In this document: positions 27,801 to 35,316 of the stretch, in pieces | Layout of the letters: every line of letters starts with the position of its first letter | Numbering within the stretch: position 1 is the first letter of the stretch | The notes under the pieces: generated by a model | The model's input: only the letters and a program-made list of their open reading frames with translations | What the model was told of the DNA's origin: nothing | Database searches by the model: none | NCBI GenBank assembly: GCA_963717255.1 | Contig: CAVQVT010000011.1 | Span: forward strand, 67,424-131,423 | Source of the DNA: CAIYQJ01 sp963717255 | Lineage (GTDB): Bacteria; Chloroflexota; Limnocylindria; Limnocylindrales; CSP1-4 | Length of the DNA: 64,000 bases | Direction of reading: 5' to 3' | Translations under genes and position numbers: made by a program

Positions 27801-28109
27801 GAGGTAGTAACGGCCGGGCGCCACGGTCCCGCTCAGGTTCGTCCTCGACCAGGTGGTGCCGGTCGTCGAGGCGTACTGCACGCTCCAGCCCGTGAGGCTC
27901 ACCGGGGACGACGAGAGGTTGTAGAGCTCGATGAAGTCGTTCTTCAGGGTCGCGCCGGTGTTGCCGCCGCCCCCGTAGACCTGGCTGATGACGATCGTCG
28001 TCGAGACGGCAGAGGCCGTCGGCGGTGCCGCACCGACCATGCCGGCGGCCAGGATGGCGGCGGTCGCCAGGACCGCGGCACGGGACGAGGCATGTCGCGC
28101 TCGGGGCAT
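24870..28109 (-). CDS. Secreted ExeM/NucH-type nuclease with lamin-tail, Ig-like, OB and IPT/TIG domains
   Basis: 1079 residues. A signal peptide (residues 1-33, ending ASA) is followed by a lamin-tail domain (34-180: VISQVYGGGGNTG, NDFIELYNLSS, LTGWSVQYAS), a bacterial Ig-like domain (205-310), an OB-fold region (320-470: GVVVGDYEG, GFYLQDATG) and an endonuclease/exonuclease/phosphatase domain (586-913: VRVAGMNLLNFFN, VTEVENDGYG, VDINHLKSKGSACD, ILGDLNSYA, ADHDPVIVG). Two IPT/TIG domains end the protein (915-996, 997-1079). These enzymes degrade extracellular DNA and are used for phosphate or nucleotide scavenging or biofilm DNA. The start at 28109 has GGGAGG eight bases upstream; the longer ORF would spoil the signal peptide. 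Confidence 0.92.
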   Translation of the reverse strand: MPRARHASSRAAVLATAAILAAGMVGAAPPTASAVSTTIVISQVYGGGGNTGATLKNDFIELYNLSSSPVSLTGWSVQYASTTGTTWSRTNLSGTVAPGRYYLVQEAQGAGGTVDLPTPDATGTIAMSATAGKVALVNNATTLTGSCPAGLVDFVGYGSATNCSETSPTGNLSNTTAALRNGGGATDTDSNAADFAIGAPNPRNSATVPDVAPSVASSVPANGATAVALNQNVTVTFTEPVNVAGAWFTLTCSVSGAHTATVTGGPTTFTLDPDTDFAPSESCTLTVLAAAVTDQDTNDPPDAMAADYTAGFATISACLLPYTPIYAIQGSGPAPAITGTVTTQGVVVGDYEGPSPALRGFYLQDATGDADPSTSDGIFVFNGNTDSVSLGDVVRVTGTAGDFQDQTQLSAVTSIVACGAGAVSPADVTLPYASAGSAERYEGMLVRLPQALTVTELFQLGRFGEVLLSSGGRLSQPTTVVAPGAPALALQAQNDLNRILVDDASQAQNADPIVFARGGLPLSASNTLRAGDTASGVVGVMTYTWGGSAASPNAYRVRPIGALGGSVQFQPANARPIAPDPVGGTVRVAGMNLLNFFNTFDGSPDTVDNCTNGAGGTPTDCRGADTATEFARQWPKTVAAILAVNPDVLGVTEVENDGYGPTSAIADLVGKLNAATAPGTYAFVDADANTGQVNALGTDAIKVGLIYKPGAVTPVGQTAVLNTVAFVNGGDSAPRNRPSLAQAFARNANGGRFIVDINHLKSKGSACDAPDLLDGQGNCSQVRVNAANALSAWLASDPTGTGERDILILGDLNSYALEDPITALAGAGYANLVRSFVGPGAWAYVFSGQWGYLDHALGSASLAPQVTGVTEYHVNADEPVVLDYNLEFKTPGLQVSLYAPDQYREADHDPVIVGLAPTTPPTITSFTPTQGAVGTVVTITGTGFVNVTAVTVGGVPVPFTVISPTTIRVTIVAGVKPGPIVVYTIDGIATSAGSFTVALAPVLLSFSPGAGKVGSTVTIFGTNLAYTKTVTIGGKQAAFKVVTSAMVTATVPAGAVTGKIALTSPYGSATSTKSFYVIP

Positions 28110-28331
28110 CGGTGGACCTCCCTCGTCGCGGCGGTCCATGCCGACGCGACCGGCCCTATCGTCGCCGTTCTCGGGACGCGGCGCAGGACGGGCATGCACA
28201 AGACCCCGACGCGTCGCGGGCGTCTGCCGGAGGGCCGGGCGGATCGCTGCAGGATCGGGCGGACGGCCGGCTGGGGCTGCTAGGCTGCCCCGGGGGCCTG
28301 GGGCAGTGAGAGCGAACGGGGGAACGGGACG

Positions 28332-28790
28332 ATGCCGACGCCCACGAAGGCGCTCGTGGCACTCAACGCCGCCACGCTGGTCGCGGTGGTTCTCCTCGCG
28401 GCGTTCGTCGTCGTGAACGTCAACGGGGTGAACGAGAGGCTCGCCAGCATCTCAGCGGCCCTGCCGGAGAGCGGCGTGGCCAGCTCCGCGGAGGTGCAGG
28501 CCGCCGCGGACGCGAGCGAGAAGACCGCTCAGGCGGTCGCCGACCTGTCGGTGCGGGTGGCGGCCCTGTCGGCCGACACGGCACAGCTGCGGACCGACGT
28601 GACGGGGCTGGCGGGCGTCGTCGCTGCGTCGGCGCCCGCACCGGGCGCCTCGCTCGATCCGGGCAGCGCGCTCGGGAAGGTGGCCGGCACGCTCGGGACC
28701 CTGCAGGAGACGGTGCTCAAGGTCCAGCAGGACCTGGAGACCGTGCGCGGCTTCGTCCAGCAGATCTGCACCTTCCTGGGACGCTGCTGA
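28332..28790 (+). CDS. Membrane-anchored coiled-coil hypothetical protein
   Basis: A 152-residue protein of unknown function. One hydrophobic segment (residues 8-30: LVALNAATLVAVVLLAAFVVVN) acts as an uncleaved anchor. The rest is an Ala-rich heptad-like helix (DASEKTAQAVADLSVRVAAL) and a short C-terminal domain with two cysteines (QQICTFLGRC) at the very end. The promoter may be the TAGGCT at 28281-28286. It is divergent from the secreted nuclease. Confidence 0.65.
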   Translation: MPTPTKALVALNAATLVAVVLLAAFVVVNVNGVNERLASISAALPESGVASSAEVQAAADASEKTAQAVADLSVRVAALSADTAQLRTDVTGLAGVVAASAPAPGASLDPGSALGKVAGTLGTLQETVLKVQQDLETVRGFVQQICTFLGRC

Positions 28791-28953
28791 GCGAGGGCTC
28801 CGGCCCCGCACTGATGGCGCCCGGCGAGACACCCCGGGGCGGTCATGGGGCCTCGGCAGCGACCAGGATCGCGGCAGGGCAGGGGAGCGGAGAGGATCGC
28901 CGGGGCAGCGCGTCGTCGGCGAAGCTGGGACTGGTGCTCGCCGCGACCCCCCT

Positions 28954-29484
28954 TCAGCGCGCGGAGCCGAGCGCCTCCGCCAGCCGGATCTCCACCATCA
29001 GATCGCCCGCCAGGCGCTCCAGGCCATCGCGAACGGCGGCGACGACCACGGTCTCGGGGACGATCACGCGGAGGTGCGCGCGGAACATGTGGTCGCCGGA
29101 GTGGGCGGCCGGGAGGCGACCGGTGTCCAGCTCCTCCACGTTGATCCGGTGCGCCGCGAGCAGGGCTGAGATCTCGTGCACGAGGCCGGGGCGATCGAGC
29201 CCGAGGAGCTCGATCTCCATCGCGTGCTCGCGCGGCGTCTCGACGACGGCGCTTCGTTCGACGACGATCGTCAGGCCGCTGACCGCCAGGCGGGCGAGCG
29301 CCTCCTCCAGCTCGGCGGCGCGCTCGTCGGGGACCTCCACGCACAGCACGCCCGCGAACTTCCCTGCGAGGTGCGCCATCCGGCTCTCGAGCCAGTTGCC
29401 GCCGTGTGCGGCGACGACGTCGGACACGGAATCGACGATACCGGGGTGGTCCGGACCGATGAGCGTGAGCACCAGGTCGATCAT
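28954..29484 (-). CDS. Tandem ACT-domain protein, GcvR-like
   Basis: 176 residues with two ACT domains: LVLTLIGPDHPGIVDSVSDVV (residues 4-80) and IELLGLDRPGLVHEISALL (90-170). Stand-alone tandem ACT proteins resemble GcvR, which represses glycine-cleavage genes in E. coli by contacting GcvA. No gcv gene is nearby, so an amino-acid-sensing role is all that can be inferred. A longer ORF exists, but TACGAT lies six bases before the chosen ATG with no Shine-Dalgarno, consistent with a leaderless start. Confidence 0.85.
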   Translation of the reverse strand: MIDLVLTLIGPDHPGIVDSVSDVVAAHGGNWLESRMAHLAGKFAGVLCVEVPDERAAELEEALARLAVSGLTIVVERSAVVETPREHAMEIELLGLDRPGLVHEISALLAAHRINVEELDTGRLPAAHSGDHMFRAHLRVIVPETVVVAAVRDGLERLAGDLMVEIRLAEALGSAR

Positions 29485-29490
29485 CGCCGC

Positions 29491-29496
29491 ATCGTA
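29491..29496 (-). promoter_or_regulatory. Leaderless-type -10 box (TACGAT) for the ACT gene
   Basis: Minus-strand TACGAT followed by six bases (GCGGCG) and the ATG at 29484. About 75 bases further upstream there is a rare AT-rich patch (29571-29590, containing TACC TTATC GGTA) that might be an activator or repressor site. Confidence 0.5.
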
Positions 29497-29619
29497 GCGC
29501 CTGTCGCGCGGCTCCGAGTGCCCGTCGCCCGTGTTCGGAAGCCGTTCCCCCTGGACACCTGAGCGTACGGACATAACTTACCTTATCGGTAGTAGCCTCC
29601 GGCGAGGGGCGCCCTGCCG

Positions 29620-30390
29620 TCAGTCGCCGTCCGGCTCCCCCGTGAACCCGAAGAGCGCGGCGGGACGGGCACGCAGACCCTCCCGCCGGCGGCCCAGCGG
29701 TGCCACGAGCCCGGACGCGAGGAGCCGGCGCCGGAATGCGTTCTTGTCGAGCGGACGCCCGAGGATGGCCTCGTAGACGCGCTGGAGGTCCAGGAGCGTG
29801 AACTCGCCGGGCACCAGCTCGAACGCGACGGGCGTGTACCAGAGGCGGCCGCGGACGCGCTCCAGGGCCGCTGCCACGATCGTGCCGTGGTCGAAGGCGA
29901 GCTCGGTCTCCCCCGATGGCCCGTGGACGACGAAGGGCGGGCCGGCCGCCTGCCCCGTCGGCAGGATCCGTCCGAGCGTGCACCCCTCGCGCGCGCCCAC
30001 CGTGTCCACGATCCGCTCGGACGGTACGAGCGCGTAGTGAGCGACCGTCACGATGCGGCCGCGCGGGTCGCGCCCGACTTCTCCGAACGTCGCCAGCTGG
30101 GCCGTGTAGACGCCGTGGAGGCCCGTCTCGCGCTCCAGGACGCGCTCCACGGCCGCCGAGAGCGACTCATCGATGGCCACGAAGCCGCCCGGCAGCGCCC
30201 AGCGTCCCGTCGCCGGCGGCTTCGTCCGCTCGACCAGCAGCACGTGGACGGCGTCGTCGACGATCGTCAGGATCGCGACGTCGACGGTGAGAGACGGTCG
30301 GGGCCAGGCCGCGATGTCGTAGCCGGCGAGGAACGCGGCCTCCTCGCCCTGTCCGGACGCGGCGCGCTCGCCCGCCCTGTCCTGCTCCAT
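29620..30390 (-). CDS. NrtR-type Nudix-related transcriptional regulator
   Basis: 256 residues. The N-terminal two thirds is a Nudix fold (TVDVAILTIVDDAVHVLLV, RWALPGGFVAIDESLSAAVERVLERETGL). The Nudix box is degenerate: the RE pair reads RV and the EE pair reads RE, as expected for NrtR proteins, which sense ADP-ribose-type ligands but hydrolyse poorly. The C-terminal third is the NrtR winged helix (YTPVAFELVPGEFTLLDLQRVYEAILG, KNAFRRRLLASGLV). NrtR regulators control NAD metabolism. Here the gene is divergent from an ADP-ribosylhydrolase fusion across a palindrome. The start has a TATAAG box six bases upstream and no ribosome-binding site. Confidence 0.88.
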   Translation of the reverse strand: MEQDRAGERAASGQGEEAAFLAGYDIAAWPRPSLTVDVAILTIVDDAVHVLLVERTKPPATGRWALPGGFVAIDESLSAAVERVLERETGLHGVYTAQLATFGEVGRDPRGRIVTVAHYALVPSERIVDTVGAREGCTLGRILPTGQAAGPPFVVHGPSGETELAFDHGTIVAAALERVRGRLWYTPVAFELVPGEFTLLDLQRVYEAILGRPLDKNAFRRRLLASGLVAPLGRRREGLRARPAALFGFTGEPDGD

Positions 30391-30397
30391 GCGCTAC

Positions 30398-30418
30398 TTA
30401 TACGCGTGGTGTGTATAA
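30398..30418. promoter_or_regulatory. Palindromic operator overlapping both divergent -10 boxes (NrtR/ADP-ribosylhydrolase)
   Basis: TTATAC (30398-30403), nine bases, GTATAA (30413-30418). The right arm overlaps a perfect -10 hexamer TATAAT (30414-30419) for the plus-strand gene. The left arm overlaps TATAAG (30397-30402, minus strand), six bases before the regulator's ATG. A protein bound here would block both promoters. This is the only strongly AT-rich patch in the gap. Confidence 0.6.
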
Positions 30419-30491
30419 TCGTCAAGACAGCGGTGCGGAGGCCGGGGTCGCGGGGGCGGCCGGCCGACGCGGCCGGGACAGGGGGTCTGCC

Positions 30492-32030
30492 ATGACGCGT
30501 TCGGAGGCGCCCACGCTCACGTCCCGCCTTGTGGGCGGGATCTGGGGCCACCTCGTCGGGGACGCCGCCGGGGTCCCGTACGAGTTCGAGGACCCCGGCC
30601 AGGTCGGTGACGTGGCCTTCGGCAGGGCCGGCGGGCCGTGGCGGCAGCCTGCCGGCACCTGGAGCGACGACGGCGCGCTCATGCTCGCCCTCCTCGATTC
30701 CCTCCTCGGTGGACGGTTCGACACCGACGACCAGGGCGCCCGGGCGCTCGCCTGGGCGGACGGCGGCGCCTACACGCCCGACGGCGACGGGAAGTTCGAC
30801 ATCGGGGGGACCACCTCAGCCGCCATGGCCGCGCTCCGCCGTGGCGTGCGGGCGGCCGACGCCGGACCCACGGACGACCATGCTGCAGGGAACGGCTCCC
30901 TCATGCGGATCCTGCCGCTCGCGCTCATCGAGCGCGCGCCGCGCACGGACGTCCGTGGCCCGGCGAGGAAGGTCTCCGACGAGCGGCTCGTGCGGGACGC
31001 GCACGCCGCCTCGCGGGTGACCCACGGGAGCCTCCTCTGCCAGGCCGCGTGCGCGCTGTACTCGCTCGTCGTCCGGCGGCTGCTGGCGGGCGACACCCGG
31101 CCGGCGGCACTCGAGACGGCGCGCGGGAAGCTCCGGGTCCTCTACGCCCGCGACCGGGCGCTCGCGGGACACCTCGCCGCGCTGGACGCGATCGAAGCGT
31201 GGAAGGGGCGCTCGGGCCGCGGGTACGTCGTGGACAGCTTCTGGTCCGCGTGGGACGCGTTCGCCGGCGCGAGGGACTACGAGGACGCGATCGTCCGGGC
31301 CATCCGGTACGGGAACGACACGGACACCACGGCCGCGATCGCAGGGGGACTCGCCGGCGTCCACTGGGGCTGGCAGTCGATCCCCGTCGCCTGGCGCCGG
31401 GCCATGCGCGGCTCCGAGGTGGTCACGCCCCTCGCGGACGCCCTGGCCACGACGACGGGGCTCTGGCTGCACAGGACGCGGACGAGCACCGACTCGCCGC
31501 TTCGGCTGGACCGGATCGACCTGTCCGGGACGGCTGCCGCACCGGGCCAGCTCGTCGTCACCTTTCTCCCGGGGAAGAAGCGCGACGGGTACACGGGTCC
31601 TCACTGGCGGGACGTGGACCTCGACGCCGCGCGGCTCCGCGACGGCGGGGTCGGGGCGCTCCTCCTGCTCGTCGAGGACGTCGAGCTCGAGTGGTGCATC
31701 CTGCCCGACCTGCCCGCCGCGCTCGACGCTGCCGGGGTGGAGCTCATCCGCTTCCCGATCCGTGACCCGCACACCCCCACGCCCGAGCAGGACCCCGGGT
31801 TCCACCGCGTCGTCGCCGACATCGTCGCCCGGCTCCGCGCGGGCGGCCGGATCGCCGTCGCCTGCCGCGGCGGCGTGGACCGGTCGGGGATGACGGCCGC
31901 CTGCATCCTCGTCGAGGCCGGGCTCGACCCCCAGGCGGCGATCGCCCGCGTCCACGCGGGACGCAAGGGCTCGCTGACGTACGCGGACCAGCAGCGGTAC
32001 GTGCGCGCCTGGCGGCGGACGGGAGCTTGA
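30492..32030 (+). CDS. ADP-ribosylglycohydrolase fused to a CDKN3-like cysteine phosphatase
   Basis: 512 residues, two enzymes in one chain. Residues about 8-335 are a DraG-type ADP-ribosylhydrolase with metal-site motifs GDAAGVPYEF, TWSDDGALMLALLD, GNGSLMRILPLAL and NDTDTTAAIAGGLAGV. Residues about 345-505 are a dual-specificity or CDKN3-like phosphatase: WRDVDLDAARLRDGG, IRFPIRDPHTPTPEQD (a likely general-acid Asp) and the P-loop VACRGGVDRSGM with C458 and R464 (C-x5-R). Such a chain could strip ADP-ribose and phosphate from one substrate, or process ADP-ribose phosphate. The weak AGGGGG seven bases before ATG 30492 sets the start. Confidence 0.9.
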   Translation: MTRSEAPTLTSRLVGGIWGHLVGDAAGVPYEFEDPGQVGDVAFGRAGGPWRQPAGTWSDDGALMLALLDSLLGGRFDTDDQGARALAWADGGAYTPDGDGKFDIGGTTSAAMAALRRGVRAADAGPTDDHAAGNGSLMRILPLALIERAPRTDVRGPARKVSDERLVRDAHAASRVTHGSLLCQAACALYSLVVRRLLAGDTRPAALETARGKLRVLYARDRALAGHLAALDAIEAWKGRSGRGYVVDSFWSAWDAFAGARDYEDAIVRAIRYGNDTDTTAAIAGGLAGVHWGWQSIPVAWRRAMRGSEVVTPLADALATTTGLWLHRTRTSTDSPLRLDRIDLSGTAAAPGQLVVTFLPGKKRDGYTGPHWRDVDLDAARLRDGGVGALLLLVEDVELEWCILPDLPAALDAAGVELIRFPIRDPHTPTPEQDPGFHRVVADIVARLRAGGRIAVACRGGVDRSGMTAACILVEAGLDPQAAIARVHAGRKGSLTYADQQRYVRAWRRTGA

Positions 32031-32401
32031 CGCGACCGCTCCCCTCCCCCGCCGTCCCGCACGACGACGAACCGGCGTCCGTGGCTCGGGCGCCGGTTCG
32101 GTTCGTGCTGCATTCTCGCTGGCGGCGGGGCCCCTGGCCCCGACCGCCTCACGCGCCGGCGCGGGTCTCGGTGCTGATGTTGCCCGCGCGCGGCCGCATG
32201 GCGAGGTTGGAGGTTCCACGCGTCGCGTCGGCCGTCACGCGCAGGCCCGCCCCCGAGTGGGGTGTTCGCCTGCTCCGATCAAGGATCGGATCCCTGGCCG
32301 TGGACATCGTCGCCTCTGTCCTCGCGGTGGCCCGCCAGTGGTCCGCGGGCTCCTGACACACCGACGATAGCACTCCTGCCGGCGCGCGCAAGTCCCGAAT
32401 C
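32031..32401. other. 371-bp convergent intergenic region
   Basis: It lies between the stops of the ADP-ribosylhydrolase fusion and the ABC exporter. It holds the hairpin listed at 32068-32100 and a small CCGATC-AAG-GATCGG hairpin near 32275-32291. I see no credible coding sequence, tRNA or promoter in the rest. Confidence 0.5.
32068..32100 (+). terminator. Hairpin after the ADP-ribosylhydrolase gene
   Basis: A 10-bp stem (32068-32077 with 32091-32100, core GAACCGGCG / CGCCGGTTC) and a 13-base loop, 38 bases after the stop at 32030. It lacks a T-run but is well placed to end the plus-strand transcript. Confidence 0.45.
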
Positions 32402-34240
32402 TCAGCGGACCGGCGCCGTCCCGGCGGACGCCGGAAGTACCGCATCCGATGCCCGGAACTGCATCCGGTGGAGGCGCGCGTACAGCCCGTCACGTGCGAG
32501 GAGCTCCTCCTCGGTCCCGAGCTCGGCGAGCCAGCCCGCGTCGAGGACCGCGATCCGGTGGGCTGCCTTCAGGGTGGAGAGCCGGTGGGCGACGATGAGG
32601 GTCGTCCGGCCGCGCATCAGGCGGTCGAGCGCGTCCTGCACGAGGCGCTCGGACTCGTTGTCGAGCGCGCTCGTCGCCTCGTCGAGCAGGAGGATCCGCG
32701 GATCCTTGAGGATCGCCCGCGCGATCGCCACGCGCTGGCGCTGACCTCCCGACAGGCGCGACCCGCGGTCGCCCAGGGGCGTGTCGTAGCCGAGCGGCAG
32801 CGCCTCGATGAAGTCGTGGGCGTTCGCGCTCCGGGCGGCGGCGATCATCTCGTCGTCGGTCGCGGCGAGCCGGCCGTACAGGATGTTCTCGCGGACCGTG
32901 CCGCCGAAGAGGGTCGCCTCCTGCGGGACCAGGCCGATCTGGTCGCGCAGGGAGCGGACGGCCACCTCGCGGACGTCGACCCCGTCGATCCGGATCGCGC
33001 CGGCCGACACGTCCCAGAGGCGCGGCACGAGGTTCACCAGGGTCGTCTTGCCCGACCCGGACGGCCCGACGATCGCGAGGATCTCGCCCGGGGCGACCGA
33101 CAGGTCCAGGTCGGCGATCACCCGCCGGTCGGGCTCGTAGGCGAACGAGACGCCCGCGAACTCGATCGCCCCGTCGATGCGAGGCAGCGCGACCGCCGGG
33201 ACCGGGTCCAGGATCGTCGGCTCGGTGTCGAGGATCTCGAAGACGCGCTGCACGGAGCCCGCTCCCGCCCTGAACTGGCCGTACTGCCCCGCGATGCTCG
33301 CAAGGTTCGCGGCGATCGTCACGCCGTACAGGAGGAAGCTGGTCAGGGCGCCGACCGAGAGCGTCCCCTCGACGACCTGGCGCCCGGTGTACCAGAGCAG
33401 CAGGGCGATCGTGCCGAACCCGAGGAAGGTCATGACCGATGCGAAGAGCCCGCGCCACAGGGCGAGCCGCGAGGCTCGAGCGACCACCCGGGAGAGGTCG
33501 GCCCCGTACCGGGCCGTCTCCCAGTCCTCGCGCACGAAGCTCTTCACGACACGGATCCCGGCAAGCGCCTCCTCCGCGGTCGTCGTGCTCCGCGCGATCT
33601 CGTCCTGGACCTCCGTGCTGACGCGCTGGAGCGGTCGCCCGAAGAGGAACGCCACGGCGATGAGGGCCGGCGCGAGGACGAGGACGAGGAGGAGGAGCGA
33701 CGGGCTCAGGAGGAAGAGGATGACGACGCCGCCGACCAGGCCGATCGAGGCGGACAGGAGGTCGGTGATCGTCTGGGTGAGCATCGTCCGGACCTGCGTC
33801 ACGTCGCTCGAGAGCCGGGAGATCAGCTCCCCCACCCTCTTGGCGACGTAGAAGTCGAGCGAGAGCGTCACGAGGCGGCCGAACAGCTGCGCCCGCATCG
33901 TCGCGACGATCCGCTCGCCGATGACGCCGAGCAGGTAGGTCTCGAGGAAGCTCCCCGCCGCCATGACCGCGAAGAGGACGAGGAGGCCCACGACCAGCCG
34001 GTCGAGGTTCGCCATGTCGCCGCCGGCGACGACGACGGTCGTGATCCGGCCGATGAGCAGCGGCATGACGAGGCCGAGCCCGGCGGACAGGCCCAGGCCG
34101 ACGAGCGCGAGGGCGAACAGCCCCAGGTGCGGGCGGAGGTACGCCAGCAGGCGCCGCCAGGGGACGCCCGTGAACCCGCGCACCTGCCGGACGACCTCGC
34201 CGGCCTCGGTCGGCACCCGGGCGATCTGCTGCTGGGACAT
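32402..34240 (-). CDS. ABC exporter with fused membrane and ATPase domains (MsbA/BmrA type)
   Basis: 612 residues: six membrane helices (about 35-320), then the ATPase domain with Walker A AIVGPSGSGKTTLVN, Q-loop QIGLVPQEATLFGGTV, signature SRLSGGQRQRVAIARA, Walker B ILLLDEATSALD and switch His IVAHRLSTL. Half-transporters like this work as homodimers or with a partner gene; here none is adjacent, so a homodimer is likely. Lipid or multidrug export is the usual role and the substrate cannot be read from the sequence. TAGAGT stands seven bases before the ATG, but the spacer (CGGGAGG) can also act as a ribosome-binding site. Confidence 0.92.
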   Translation of the reverse strand: MSQQQIARVPTEAGEVVRQVRGFTGVPWRRLLAYLRPHLGLFALALVGLGLSAGLGLVMPLLIGRITTVVVAGGDMANLDRLVVGLLVLFAVMAAGSFLETYLLGVIGERIVATMRAQLFGRLVTLSLDFYVAKRVGELISRLSSDVTQVRTMLTQTITDLLSASIGLVGGVVILFLLSPSLLLLVLVLAPALIAVAFLFGRPLQRVSTEVQDEIARSTTTAEEALAGIRVVKSFVREDWETARYGADLSRVVARASRLALWRGLFASVMTFLGFGTIALLLWYTGRQVVEGTLSVGALTSFLLYGVTIAANLASIAGQYGQFRAGAGSVQRVFEILDTEPTILDPVPAVALPRIDGAIEFAGVSFAYEPDRRVIADLDLSVAPGEILAIVGPSGSGKTTLVNLVPRLWDVSAGAIRIDGVDVREVAVRSLRDQIGLVPQEATLFGGTVRENILYGRLAATDDEMIAAARSANAHDFIEALPLGYDTPLGDRGSRLSGGQRQRVAIARAILKDPRILLLDEATSALDNESERLVQDALDRLMRGRTTLIVAHRLSTLKAAHRIAVLDAGWLAELGTEEELLARDGLYARLHRMQFRASDAVLPASAGTAPVR

Positions 34241-34276
34241 CCTCCCGACTCTACGGCATCGCGTGGCTCGCGGCGG

Positions 34277-35116
34277 TCAGGCCGATCCGCAGACCGCGTA
34301 GAGGAGCATGGGGACGTCCGCGGCGGCGTGGATCGCGATGGGGATCGCGAGGCTGCCGGTCCGGCGGGCGATGAGCCCGGCCAGGAGGCCACCCGCCGCC
34401 ATCGCGAGCACGACGGGCGCCTGCGGGCCGGTGAAGTCGCTCCCCGCGTGGGCGAGGCCGAACGCGACGGCCTGGCAGGCGAGCGCGAGGGCGGGCCCGA
34501 GCGCGATCTCCCCCCAGCCGAGCCAGGCGCCCCGGTACGCGACCTCCTCCTGCACGGCGTTCGCGAGAGCGCCGACGAGCAGCGGGAGAAGGGCGACGAG
34601 ACCGGGGAACCGCAGGCCGACGGGGCCGAAGAACGGCTCGGCGAGCGCCGGACCCAGGACGACAGCGAGGACCACCGCCGCGACGAAGAACGCGAGGGAG
34701 GCGGCCCCGACGGCCGCCGACGGCCGGCCGAGCCGCAGAGCGGCGCCGGGCAGGCCCGCGAGGCGCCACGTGACCGCCGTCACGCCGAGGACGGCTCCCG
34801 CCTCGAGCACGCGGCGGACGACCCGCAGCGGCGCGAGAGCGCCGCAGTCGACGCCCGATCCGAGCGCGGTGGGCTCGGGTGCGAGCGCGAGGACGAGCAG
34901 GACCGCGACCGGCAGGGGGGCGCCCCACGCCGCCCGCGAGGCCGGGCTGCCGCGCACGCAGGCGAGGGCCAGTCCCGCGACCACGAGGACGAGGACCGGG
35001 ACGCGAAGGGGCCGTTCTGCGGCGGCCACGACGACGAGGAGCGCGGGCACGAGCGCCATCGCGAGGGATGTCACGGCCGAGTCGGGGGCCGGACTGCGAC
35101 GATCGGACCGCGTCAT
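34277..35116 (-). CDS. CPBP-family (Abi/Rce1-type) intramembrane protease
   Basis: A 279-residue, very hydrophobic protein with about eight membrane helices. The three catalytic motifs of the CPBP family are present: NAVQEEVAYRGAW (EExxxR), FGLAHAG (conserved His) and IAIHAAADV (second His). These membrane glutamic or metallo-type proteases process CAAX-like proteins or bacteriocins, or have unknown targets in bacteria. The ATG at 35116 was chosen; the longer ORF adds a polar N-terminus with no family match. It lies 36 bases upstream of the ABC exporter on the same strand and may be co-transcribed. Confidence 0.87.
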   Translation of the reverse strand: MTRSDRRSPAPDSAVTSLAMALVPALLVVVAAAERPLRVPVLVLVVAGLALACVRGSPASRAAWGAPLPVAVLLVLALAPEPTALGSGVDCGALAPLRVVRRVLEAGAVLGVTAVTWRLAGLPGAALRLGRPSAAVGAASLAFFVAAVVLAVVLGPALAEPFFGPVGLRFPGLVALLPLLVGALANAVQEEVAYRGAWLGWGEIALGPALALACQAVAFGLAHAGSDFTGPQAPVVLAMAAGGLLAGLIARRTGSLAIPIAIHAAADVPMLLYAVCGSA

Positions 35117-35316
35117 CGACCCATCATCGCGCACGGGGCGGACGGTACGGACATCCGCGGCGCGGGGCACGAAGAAGCGCCCGGAGGAACCATTCCCCGC
35201 CTTCTGTTCCGGCCGATCCAAGGACCAGCCTTCCCGTCTACCGGTTCATCGCCCCTCCGGGCAGGGATGACGATACGGGGCGGGCGCTGGCTCGTCCAGC
35301 GGGTTATCCACGAGAT

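Noticed and set aside
32031..32401. Possible tRNA or small RNA because of the GGTTCG run near 32095
   Set aside because: No acceptor stem, D-loop or anticodon arm can be folded around it; the run is one arm of a simple hairpin.
35304..35312. TTATCCACG, one mismatch from a DnaA box
   Set aside because: It is a single copy without an AT-rich unwinding region or dnaA/dnaN nearby, so it is no evidence for an origin.
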